From contig JAAZJV010000001.1 of assembly GCA_012800135.1 (NCBI GenBank), positions 1-10,270 on the forward strand: a stretch of DNA of 10,270 nt. The letters are read 5' to 3'. A program made the position numbers and the translations under genes. Under the pieces are notes generated by a model. It worked only from the letters and a program-made list of their open reading frames with translations. It was not told the DNA's origin and searched no databases. Shown here piece after piece: positions 1 to 6,834 of this stretch. Source of the stretch: Clostridiaceae bacterium (lineage in GTDB: Bacteria > Bacillota > Clostridia > Saccharofermentanales > DTU023). The first letter of the stretch is position 1; each line of letters opens with the position of its first letter.

Positions 1-1
1 A

Positions 2-78
2 TGGTCGGAGTGACAAGACTTGAACTTGCGACCTCTTGCACCCCAAGCAAGCACTCTAGCCACCTGAGCTACACCCCG
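2..78 (-). tRNA. trnP: tRNA-Pro (anticodon GGG), CCA encoded
   Basis: Read on the minus strand this folds as a complete tRNA. The acceptor arm is CGGGGTG (72-78) pairing with CACTCCG (6-12). The D stem is GCTC/GAGT and the anticodon stem is CTTGC/GCAAG. The 7-base loop TTGGGGT (40-46) gives anticodon GGG (42-44), which reads the proline codon CCC and possibly CCU. The T stem is GCAAG/CTTGT around a TTCAAGT loop. The discriminator base is A (5) and CCA is encoded in the DNA (2-4). The gene points out of the left edge, so any co-transcribed partner or terminator lies outside the window. Confidence 0.95.
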
Positions 79-89
79 ATCACCATGTG

Positions 90-118
90 ATGATAGCCTC
101 AGAAGGCTGAAGTGTCAA
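90..118 (-). promoter_or_regulatory. Promoter of tRNA-Pro
   Basis: On the minus strand there is a perfect -35 box TTGACA (plus-strand 113-118), a 17-base spacer and a -10 box TATCAT (90-95), which matches TATAAT at 5 of 6 positions. The expected transcription start near 83 leaves only about 5 bases of leader before the mature tRNA 5' end at 78, as is usual for tRNA genes. The spacer contains a short inverted repeat, AGCCT/AGGCT (95-99 and 104-108), of unknown meaning. Confidence 0.8.
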
Positions 119-264
119 GCGATAAAGGATTTGATGAGGTTATTTATGATCATTCACATAGCAGGAACGAAAAGAAAGCGTTCCAACAGGTGCGATCCGA
201 TGTGAGGCACTTTTTGCACACAAGCGTTGCTGATCGTGAAGTGTCAAGAAATGAAGGATTTGAT
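109..264. repeat. Direct repeat pair of 27 bp (109-135 and 238-264)
   Basis: Two copies of a 27-base element are 129 bases apart and identical at 24 of 27 positions (differences at copy positions 12, 13 and 16). The first copy carries the -35 box of the tRNA-Pro promoter. The second copy keeps the same TTGACA on the minus strand (plus-strand 242-247) but has no good -10 box 17 bases further on. The spacing would accommodate one promoter plus one tRNA, so the second copy may be left over from a tandem duplication. That is inference. Confidence 0.7.
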
Positions 265-379
265 ACAATACACGTTACACGGCGTTAGTATCGTGGAAAG
301 TTAATAAGTATGTGTTCCGAGAGCCAAGAAAAGGATAATAATTTCTAGGACGTTCGGTTAAGTAATATGTACGTGTACC

Positions 380-384
380 GGGAG
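380..384 (+). promoter_or_regulatory. Ribosome binding site deciding the TTG start at 393
   Basis: GGGAG ends 8 bases before the TTG codon at 393-395. The next in-frame ATG (420-422) has no comparable site at proper distance, so the TTG start is preferred. Confidence 0.65.
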
Positions 385-392
385 CAAAAAGA

Positions 393-2432
393 TTGAAAAC
401 GAATCACACGTCTTGCAGAATGATAAAAAATAAGGACGATAGAGCGCCTTTATTTAACGTTCGACGTTTCTTCACGGCACGTGTTATGCCGCTGTTGGTG
501 ACGTGCCTAATTCTTATGTGTTCGACGGGATGTACAGAAGATACAAACAAGCACAATGTGATGACGGAGCCCTCTTTGCCAACGGTACCGGGAGATATTT
601 CGGTGACATTGCCTGAGCCGCATTTCCCGAATGACAGCGACTTGACACTGCGTATTGCGGTGCATATGGAAATGAATATGAATCCTCTGATGCCAAAGCA
701 CACTGATACTCGAGCGATCTTTTCTTTGGTGTATGAGCCTTTGGTGCGTATGAATGCCGATGGCAGAATGGAGCTCGTTTTGGCGGAGTCGGCAGACTTT
801 AATGCGTCGTTCGACATGCTCCGCATAAAAATTCGTAATCAAGCTGTTTTTCACGACAACAGTTCGGTGCGTGCAGAGGATGTGCGTGCATGTTTGCTCG
901 AAATTATTCGTCAAGTTACGGGAAAAACCCCGGGTTCACTTACGTCTCCTGCTGCTCTTTTTGCGGGGGAAGTCAGCCTGCCTTCAGAATCAGATCATGA
1001 ACCATTTGAAACGTCATCTCAGAATACGGAGCAGAGTGACGACGAAACAGAAAAAACGGATGACTTTGGGCAAGAGACAAATGATGACAGTGCAGAACGG
1101 GATGACGCAGAGAATGAAATCGATGATATCGACTCCTCTAAGACGGACGGTACACCTTCCGTAACGGACCCTAAATCCGGAACACAGGTAGCACTTCATG
1201 ACATTGTGACGGAAACGACGTTCATGGAAGGTTTTGAAAGTCAAAGAACGTTGACATTGTCTCAGAAAGGCGGTTTTGATCCTGCTGAATATTCTACGCT
1301 TTATCAATATCGAACGCGAGCACTTGCCAATATCGCTTCCGTTTCAATTGAAGAGGGTTTTCTCTACCTTGGTTTTCACGTGCCGGATCGCGACGCCGCG
1401 CAATACCTGACGTTTCCTGTTATACCTGAATCCTTTGTGAATAATACAATATCGCTTTCCATTCCGGGAAGCGGTGAATGGATGATCAGGCCGGGCGATT
1501 TTCGTGGACACTTTTCACTTCATCGCGTGTCTTCAGGAGAGGGAGTTTCTAAAATTGACGTCATTCCCTATGACGATATATCGGATGCTGCGCGTGCCTT
1601 CGATGAGGGAAGCATTGACCTGCTTTTCATGGACGAAACAACAGCGCCGCTTTACGTGGATCGAAGCCGCATCCGAAAACAGCAGTTCGAGGCACCAGGT
1701 TATACATCACTTTATTTCTCAGGACAAAAAGAGTCCGCCATCGAAGCCCGTGACCGCTTTAGACTGGCTTTGACTGAACACTCCGCCACAAAAAATGAAT
1801 TGGCAGCTCCACACGAAAGCGCGGCATACCCGATCCTTAGGGGCGACTGGCGTCTTTTCGGTTCGATTGAAATCTACGCAGGTCATGAATCGACCGCATC
1901 GTGGACGACTTTTGAAAAAGACGACAAAACGCTTCCTTTTGTGTTATTAGTCCCGGAAGGATATTATCCCGCTCGTCTGATCAATCGGCTTGAACCTCTT
2001 TTTCTTCTGCAAAATTTTGAGTTGGAAGTCAAAGTAGTTCCGAAGGAGGATTGGTTCGAGACATTGCAGGAAGGCGACTACGACGGTGCGATTTTGACCG
2101 ATTTCGCTTTAGGTGCTTTGGATCCGGTAGATTGGCTTGACAGTCTTGACGAGGCGGGACTTTGGTCATGGCGCGAACACACAAATACATCCTCGGTTGC
2201 GATTCTCGAATCGTTATCGTCGTGCCCCGTTATTTCTGAAAAGATGTCTCCTGAAATGCGGGACGCGCGTTACATCACTGCTCTCAAGGATGTGTTTGAG
2301 ACCGTGCCTGTGATCGTTATAGGAGGACTTGATACGATGGTATGGTATGGTAGCGATGTTCGAGGCACAATGTCGGGGACGTGGAACACACCATTTGAAG
2401 AAATAGAAAGGCTTACTATATGGAGACCTTGA
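393..2432 (+). CDS. Family 5 solute-binding lipoprotein (peptide/nickel type) with acidic insertion
   Basis: Probable extracytoplasmic substrate-binding protein of an ABC importer, 679 residues from a TTG start. The N-terminus has a basic region, a hydrophobic stretch (about residues 31-46) and a lipobox-like S-T-G-C ending at Cys47, so it should be lipid-anchored. Serine at -3 is not the usual leucine. Family signatures follow: MNPL near 96-99, VYEPLVRMNADGR near 113-125, FHDNSSVRAEDV near 153-164, and near the C-terminus a W...L..GDYDG segment and a DPVDW segment. Residues about 198-253 form an acidic, low-complexity insert (21 Asp/Glu among residues 201-250) that interrupts the domain. No permease or ATPase gene is nearby, so the ligand is unknown. 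Its end overlaps lspA by 13 bases, which suggests co-transcription with the peptidase that would process it. The family assignment is good; a divergent, non-transport role is possible. Confidence 0.8.
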   Translation: MKTNHTSCRMIKNKDDRAPLFNVRRFFTARVMPLLVTCLILMCSTGCTEDTNKHNVMTEPSLPTVPGDISVTLPEPHFPNDSDLTLRIAVHMEMNMNPLMPKHTDTRAIFSLVYEPLVRMNADGRMELVLAESADFNASFDMLRIKIRNQAVFHDNSSVRAEDVRACLLEIIRQVTGKTPGSLTSPAALFAGEVSLPSESDHEPFETSSQNTEQSDDETEKTDDFGQETNDDSAERDDAENEIDDIDSSKTDGTPSVTDPKSGTQVALHDIVTETTFMEGFESQRTLTLSQKGGFDPAEYSTLYQYRTRALANIASVSIEEGFLYLGFHVPDRDAAQYLTFPVIPESFVNNTISLSIPGSGEWMIRPGDFRGHFSLHRVSSGEGVSKIDVIPYDDISDAARAFDEGSIDLLFMDETTAPLYVDRSRIRKQQFEAPGYTSLYFSGQKESAIEARDRFRLALTEHSATKNELAAPHESAAYPILRGDWRLFGSIEIYAGHESTASWTTFEKDDKTLPFVLLVPEGYYPARLINRLEPLFLLQNFELEVKVVPKEDWFETLQEGDYDGAILTDFALGALDPVDWLDSLDEAGLWSWREHTNTSSVAILESLSSCPVISEKMSPEMRDARYITALKDVFETVPVIVIGGLDTMVWYGSDVRGTMSGTWNTPFEEIERLTIWRP

Positions 2433-2932
2433 TCATTTTAGCGCTCATTGCATTCGATCAGCTCACAAAAGGTTTAGCTGAACGCCTGATTGGCACGGGC
2501 AACAGCGTCACGATCATCCCCGGTTTTTTCGATCTGACCTGTTCATACAATACCGGTGCTGCTTGGGGTTTGCTGTCTAATAAGACATGGGGCATTGTCG
2601 TTTTGTCGCTGATATCATTTTTGGTGATGGCTTTTCTCATACATCGTCTGCGTTTTGCCACAGGATGGAAAGCGAGAACGGTCTTGGTGATGCTCATTGC
2701 CGGAAGTGCCGGAAATTTGATCGATCGTCTGCGTCTCGGCGCCGTGGCAGATTTCCTTACGTTTACGTTCGGATCATATAAATTTCCTTCATTCAACTTT
2801 GCCGACAGCTTGATCACGGTGGGTGCAATCTTGTTAGTTATCTTTACGATTCAGAATCTCCCGTTTCTCAATAACATTTTCGGTTTACCGAAAGATACAA
2901 AAACCTCTCGGAGAAGAAAAAAATCACGATGA
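2420..2932 (+). CDS. lspA: Lipoprotein signal peptidase (signal peptidase II)
   Basis: Membrane aspartyl protease that removes signal peptides from diacylglyceryl-modified prolipoproteins. At 170 residues it has the normal family length. Visible motifs are DQLTK (13-17), NTGAAWG (44-50), GNLIDR with Asp102 and FNFADS with Asp129. The two Asp are the catalytic pair, at the numbering I recall for the Bacillus subtilis enzyme. Hydrophobic segments at about 1-12, 55-75, 86-101 and 130-147 fit the four-helix topology. The C-terminus is a short basic tail. The ATG at 2420 follows AGAAAGG (2405-2411) by 8 bases and overlaps the end of the upstream lipoprotein gene. Its stop overlaps the next start (ATGA at 2929-2932), so the three genes are probably translationally coupled. 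Confidence 0.96.
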   Translation: METLIILALIAFDQLTKGLAERLIGTGNSVTIIPGFFDLTCSYNTGAAWGLLSNKTWGIVVLSLISFLVMAFLIHRLRFATGWKARTVLVMLIAGSAGNLIDRLRLGAVADFLTFTFGSYKFPSFNFADSLITVGAILLVIFTIQNLPFLNNIFGLPKDTKTSRRRKKSR

Positions 2933-3891
2933 CTCGCTTGCAAGATCAACATTCGACTGAGCGAATACATACATTCAACGTGATACCTGAGGAAGAGGGA
3001 AAACGTTTGGATCGTTTGCTTGCGGATCGTTTCCCGGACATTTCACGCGAACGATGGAAACGCGCGATAGAAGAAGGCGACGTGAAAACATCGAAAAAAA
3101 AGGTCGCTTCATCTTACAGACCGGCATTGGGGGAAACCATCACTTGTCGTCTGCCTGAGCTGAAAGAATCAAGCCAGCCTGTGCCTGAATCCATCGAGCT
3201 TTGTGTGCTTTACGAGGACGAATGGCTCGCTGCGATAGATAAACCTGCGGGAATGGTCGTTCATCCCGCTCACGGTCATGCCTCAGGGACGCTGGTGAAC
3301 GCCATTTTGCACCGTTATGGAAAAAAACTTGCCGCCGACCGAGATCCTGTTCGTCCTGGCATTGTACATCGCTTAGACCGCGATACGTCGGGGGTAATGA
3401 TTGTTGTCTTTGATGACGCAGTTCGTCGTGCAATGCAGCGCCTTTTTCGTCAACATGAAGTGGAGCGCGTATACGATGCGATCGTTTGGGGAGATTTTAC
3501 CGCACCTCGCGCTGTGATTGAATTGCCCATCGCTCGAAGTGGAGTCAACAGGAAGAAAATGGTTGTCCGAGAAGACGGCAAACCTGCTATAACAGGTGTT
3601 GAAAAAATCGACGGCAACGGCCAGATATCGCATCTTCAATGTAAATTAGTGACGGGAAGGACGCATCAGATTCGTGTTCATCTTTCGCACATTGGCCATC
3701 CGGTGATAGGAGATCCTCTCTATGGCGGATGTCGTGGAGCGGGAAAGTGGCCATCTCAGTTGCTTCATGCCTCAAGACTTTCATTCATTCATCCTGTTAC
3801 TAAAGAAATGATCTCCTTTGAAAGTCCGCTCGCCGAGCGCTTTAAGCCTTATCTTGATGAGATTGATATGTCTCATCAAAACCACACATGA
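2929..3891 (+). CDS. rluD: RluA/RluD-family 23S rRNA pseudouridine synthase
   Basis: Converts uridine to pseudouridine in RNA, most likely in 23S rRNA as for RluD. The 320 residues show an N-terminal S4 RNA-binding domain (about 23-75, starting RLDRLLADRFPD) and a catalytic domain with DKPAGMVVHP (104-113), HRLDRDTSG (147-155, catalytic Asp150) and GRTHQIRVHL near 223-232. The C-terminus is conserved in style (GDPLYGG, LLHASRLSF). The start overlaps the lspA stop by four bases; a purine-rich site (GGAGAAG, 2910-2916) precedes it at rather long spacing. The lspA–rluD pairing is common in Firmicutes (ylyB in Bacillus). The exact target position cannot be read from sequence, because RluA, RluC and RluD are close relatives. 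Confidence 0.93.
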   Translation: MTRLQDQHSTERIHTFNVIPEEEGKRLDRLLADRFPDISRERWKRAIEEGDVKTSKKKVASSYRPALGETITCRLPELKESSQPVPESIELCVLYEDEWLAAIDKPAGMVVHPAHGHASGTLVNAILHRYGKKLAADRDPVRPGIVHRLDRDTSGVMIVVFDDAVRRAMQRLFRQHEVERVYDAIVWGDFTAPRAVIELPIARSGVNRKKMVVREDGKPAITGVEKIDGNGQISHLQCKLVTGRTHQIRVHLSHIGHPVIGDPLYGGCRGAGKWPSQLLHASRLSFIHPVTKEMISFESPLAERFKPYLDEIDMSHQNHT

Positions 3892-4096
3892 AAGTTACAC
3901 ACAACAGAATAATGTTAACCTTTACAAATAGCTATTTAGGCGAAATATAGAAATAGATAATAACCTCCATACTCCATCATCAAAGAAAACGAGCTCGAAA
4001 CGAAAAAAGACCTGCCTTGGCAAAATGATATTTTCTGTGTCGTCATCATTTAGCTTGATAAAACAAATACGATTTATGAGGACAAAAGGAGCGCTT
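3892..4096 (+). other. Intergenic region upstream of the DUF881 pair, with possible promoter and palindrome
   Basis: An A/T-rich gap of 205 bases. TTTACA (3921-3926) could be a -35 box, but the A/T-rich sequence at the expected -10 distance (about 3943-3951) matches poorly. A perfect 12-base palindrome, AAATAGCTATTT (3926-3937), overlaps the end of that box and could be an operator. A further 8-base palindrome CGAGCTCG lies at 3990-3997. I see no terminator hairpin with a T-run after the upstream gene. Confidence 0.3.
4085..4091 (+). promoter_or_regulatory. Ribosome binding site deciding a TTG start at 4097
   Basis: AAAGGAG ends 5 bases before an in-frame TTG (4097-4099). It is the only strong Shine-Dalgarno sequence near the N-terminus of this gene. 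The upstream ATGs at 4025 and 4076 lack such a site, and the ATG at 4109 is 17 bases away. Confidence 0.6.
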
Positions 4097-4852
4097 TTGC
4101 GGTATCCTATGAATATGGTGAGCAAACGCTGGTATTCCATCATCACGGTGCTGCTATCTGTGGCATTCGGCCTCTTTTTAGGATACTTCCTAGTGCAAGG
4201 AAGGGTTTTATTTCGTGTGAAAGATAGCAACGCGATCGCAATCTCTGATTTGCGCGCCGAACTATCGGTGGAAAAGGCTAAATACGAGCAGTTGGCGACT
4301 CGTCAACAGGAGTTGGAATTGCGCAAACGAACGTTACTTCAAATCGATAGTGACAATCCTTCTAATGAGGCACTTTATGAGGCATGGAGAGAATATGCGC
4401 TCCTTTCCGGGATGACAGATGTTACAGGTTCCGGCATTCGTTTAACACTGGACGATAAACTCAATTACGATCCCTTAACAGACCCGATAGAATCTCTCAT
4501 ACATGATACTACCGTGACTTATGCCATGAATCTGCTTTGGGCAGCCGGTGCGCGCGCGATGACGCTGAACGGGACACGCATGACTGCTGTATCGAACATC
4601 TCATGCGTCGGCCCAACAATCCTTAGCTATGATGTGCGGCTGATGCCGCCTTATGAGATTGAAGCGATCGGACCGGCAGATAGCATGCGGCAGGCGGTCG
4701 AAAGCGATTCCTGGTTTGCCCGTTTGCGGCAGAAGGAAATTGGTGTCCGCATAACTCTTTCCGAGGAGGCTTCGCTGATATTGCCTTCCTTCTCAAAAAC
4801 ACATGATTTTCGAGCATATATGGATCTCCTGATTCCTATAGAAGAGTCGTAA
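4097..4852 (+). CDS. Membrane-anchored DUF881 (YlxW/YlxX-like) protein, first copy
   Basis: Function unknown; relatives are often encoded near cell-division genes in Firmicutes. With the TTG start the protein has 251 residues, typical for the family. Starting at the ATG at 4025 would add 24 residues without a ribosome site. Visible parts: a single transmembrane helix (about 13-33), a predicted coiled coil (about 50-82), then the DUF881 core with TGSGIRLTLDD (110-120), a short acidic loop, an AMNLLWAAGARAMTLNG segment (143-159), CVGPTIL (170-176) and MPPYEIEAIG (183-192). The bulk should lie outside the cytoplasm. It ends in LLIPIEES, echoed by the second copy's LLLPVE. The next gene starts 17 bases after its stop. 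Confidence 0.82.
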   Translation: MRYPMNMVSKRWYSIITVLLSVAFGLFLGYFLVQGRVLFRVKDSNAIAISDLRAELSVEKAKYEQLATRQQELELRKRTLLQIDSDNPSNEALYEAWREYALLSGMTDVTGSGIRLTLDDKLNYDPLTDPIESLIHDTTVTYAMNLLWAAGARAMTLNGTRMTAVSNISCVGPTILSYDVRLMPPYEIEAIGPADSMRQAVESDSWFARLRQKEIGVRITLSEEASLILPSFSKTHDFRAYMDLLIPIEES

Positions 4853-4869
4853 TTGAAAGAAGGTCTTTA

Positions 4870-5610
4870 ATGAATGACAAGAAGAATACGAGAAATCCGA
4901 CGAAACTGACGCGATATGTAACCGTCGTCGCGGTTGGCTTGATCGTTGGTCTTGTGGCGGCGCTCTTGATGAAAACATTAAACGCATCAGCGGTGAGTGA
5001 TAAAAGTTATCAGGATTTACAGAACTCAATTATCGAATACCAACGCAAGAACGAAGAGTTGAATAAACGAAATGTGCATCTTTATGAATATATTCGTGAG
5101 TTAGAGGGCGATTTGGCTAGCGGAAAAGGCGGTGAGAGCTATTTAAGGATCGTTGAAGAGAAGGAACAATATGCTATTTTTGCAGGGCTTCGTTCTGTTC
5201 GCAATAAAGGCGTATCGATCACATTGACTCCAATGTCCGGATATAAAATGCAGGATCTTGTCATTCAGCAGTTCGTGAACGAGCTTTCGGCTCTCGGTGC
5301 GCAAGCTATGTCAATCAATGATGAACGCAAAGTTGCAACGACAGAAATTCGAGCAAATCAGGACTCTATCATTATCAATGGTGTTGCGTACAGCCGCGAA
5401 TCACCATTTGAGATCAAAGCGATCGTACCGCCTGCGAAAATTGATACATATATTGTTCCTTATCTGGAAACGGTCGCAGGCAACCTTCGCGCGCAAATCG
5501 GCGATGAAGCTATGGCCATTTTGGTTCGAAGCGAGCCTTCTGTCACCATTCCCGCGTTGGAAGAAGACCGCATCGCTTATCAAAAAGAATTGCTGTTGCC
5601 GGTTGAATAG
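4870..5610 (+). CDS. Membrane-anchored DUF881 (YlxW/YlxX-like) protein, second copy
   Basis: Function unknown. The 246 residues have the same plan as the preceding gene: a basic N-terminus, one transmembrane helix (about 16-37), a coiled coil (about 44-80) and a DUF881 core. The core includes NKGVSITLTP (112-121), QFVNELSALGAQAMSIND (124-141), IIINGVAY (157-164) and SPFEIKAI (168-175). The two proteins are diverged paralogs and probably act as a pair or heteromer at the membrane. Start ATG 4870 is preceded by AAGAAGG (about 4857-4863). The small membrane protein (DUF1290/Sbp) often found beside DUF881 genes is absent from this window. Confidence 0.85.
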   Translation: MNDKKNTRNPTKLTRYVTVVAVGLIVGLVAALLMKTLNASAVSDKSYQDLQNSIIEYQRKNEELNKRNVHLYEYIRELEGDLASGKGGESYLRIVEEKEQYAIFAGLRSVRNKGVSITLTPMSGYKMQDLVIQQFVNELSALGAQAMSINDERKVATTEIRANQDSIIINGVAYSRESPFEIKAIVPPAKIDTYIVPYLETVAGNLRAQIGDEAMAILVRSEPSVTIPALEEDRIAYQKELLLPVE

Positions 5611-5800
5611 CCATTATGTCCGGGCGATTAGGTGTGTTAAGAACTTGTCACTTTTTATTCGGAAGTAGAATGCATTGCTAAAGTCAATACGAAAGAATGG
5701 ATGGCATAGGTGTAATTATGAGCTATGACGTGACCTGCATTAACATAATAGGGATAGCAAGGGGAACACATTAAGGAAGTAAAGAGGAAAAGATCAACGG

Positions 5801-6802
5801 ATGAAAATGAATCCTTCTATTTATGAACATTATATTGAACTAGACAGCCCGGACGAGGGGATTGCACTGCTAGGCGCATTTAACTCCCACGCTACGCTGG
5901 TAGAACAAACACTTTCAGTAACTTGCGATTCCGCGCCCGGCGGCATGGTTATACACGGCTCGGATCGAAAAAATGTCGAAACAGCAGCTCGGATTTTTAA
6001 AAAAATGCACACACTCTGCCAAGGATCAACACCTGTTACAGAGCAACTTGTGCGTTATCTTATCGACGCTTCCGTTGCGGGCAAACTGTCCGAAGCAGAA
6101 AAGTTCACTCCCAATCTTCTTCTTACTAACGCAAAAGGACGTCCGATTATAACGAAGACTATGGGACAAAAAGCGTATGTAGATGCGATCGCCTCACATG
6201 AATTAACGTTTGCCATAGGGCCTGCCGGAACAGGAAAAACGTATCTAGCTGTTGCGATGGCCGTCAAGGCTTTTCGCGCGCATGAAGTATCACGGATCAT
6301 TCTCACGCGACCGGCGATTGAGGCCGGAGAAAACTTAGGCTTTCTTCCGGGCGATCTTCAAAGTAAAGTTGACCCTTATATGCGCCCGATTTACGATGCT
6401 TTGCAAGATTTTTTAGGATTTGAAGTGTATCAGCGACATCTCGAACGTGGCGAAATCGAGATTTCACCGCTGGCATATATGCGTGGAAGAACATTGAATG
6501 ACGCATTTATTATCCTTGATGAAGCGCAAAATACAACGCGTTCGCAGATGAAGATGTTTCTCACGCGTATTGGTTACAACGCGCGCGCTGTGGTCACTGG
6601 TGACATCACGCAGATTGATCTTCCAAGACGGCACATGAGCGGACTTGCGGAAGCGGCTGATCTTCTGAAAGCCTTGGAAGGTGTGACACGTGTGACGCTC
6701 ACAGATCGCGATGTCGTTCGTAATCCCTTGGTGCAGCGAATTATTCGCGCATATGAAAAAGATGCGGCAAAACGTGCGTCGAGGGCACGTCATCGTACAT
6801 AA
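5801..6802 (+). CDS. phoH: PhoH-family ATPase (PhoH/YbeZ-like)
   Basis: Predicted cytoplasmic P-loop NTPase tied to RNA metabolism; in many bacteria it is encoded next to YbeY, as here. The 333 residues show a small N-terminal domain (about 36-75), then the PhoH core: GRPIITKTMGQKAYVDAI (113-130), Walker A GPAGTGKT (140-147, Lys146), LTRPAIEAGENLGFLPGD (168-185), Walker B with DEAQN (240-244) and VVTGDITQIDLP (254-265). The C-terminus is basic. Start ATG 5801 follows a GAGG site by a long 13 bases; an in-frame ATG at 5807 is even further away, so 5801 is kept. The next gene begins 32 bases after the stop. The biochemical role is less certain than the family. Confidence 0.93.
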   Translation: MKMNPSIYEHYIELDSPDEGIALLGAFNSHATLVEQTLSVTCDSAPGGMVIHGSDRKNVETAARIFKKMHTLCQGSTPVTEQLVRYLIDASVAGKLSEAEKFTPNLLLTNAKGRPIITKTMGQKAYVDAIASHELTFAIGPAGTGKTYLAVAMAVKAFRAHEVSRIILTRPAIEAGENLGFLPGDLQSKVDPYMRPIYDALQDFLGFEVYQRHLERGEIEISPLAYMRGRTLNDAFIILDEAQNTTRSQMKMFLTRIGYNARAVVTGDITQIDLPRRHMSGLAEAADLLKALEGVTRVTLTDRDVVRNPLVQRIIRAYEKDAAKRASRARHRT

Positions 6803-6834
6803 TACTGTTAAACAACAGCTTCAAGAGGGCGAAT

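Larger units (their letters stand above)
79..392. other. Intergenic region between tRNA-Pro and the lipoprotein operon
   Basis: No protein gene is supported in these 314 bases. They hold the minus-strand tRNA promoter, the 27-bp direct repeat and a nested inverted repeat: outer arms TCACAT/ATGTGA (154-159 and 200-205) and inner arms GGAACG/CGTTCC (164-169 and 179-184). The promoter of the plus-strand operon should also lie here, but I find no convincing -35/-10 pair. GATAAT at 334-339 is a possible -10 box without a good partner. The last bases carry the Shine-Dalgarno site of the 393 start. Confidence 0.6.

Noticed and set aside
871-1164. Plus-strand 97-codon frame overlapping the acidic insertion
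   Set aside because: Out-of-frame reading of the lipoprotein gene, which keeps family motifs on both sides, so no frameshift is indicated.
4025-4096. ATG start at 4025 for the first DUF881 gene (adds 24 residues)
   Set aside because: No Shine-Dalgarno sequence precedes it, the added residues do not look like the family N-terminus, and AAAGGAG (4085-4091) points to the TTG at 4097.
5645-5671. TTGTCA and TAGAAT as a promoter for phoH
   Set aside because: The spacer is only 15 bases, and no better -35/-10 pair is visible in 5611-5800.
5718-5774. 18-codon reading frame upstream of phoH, preceded by AGGTG
   Set aside because: Too short to support; it has no attenuator-like hairpins and no codon bias for a regulated amino acid. 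A leader peptide is possible but unsupported.
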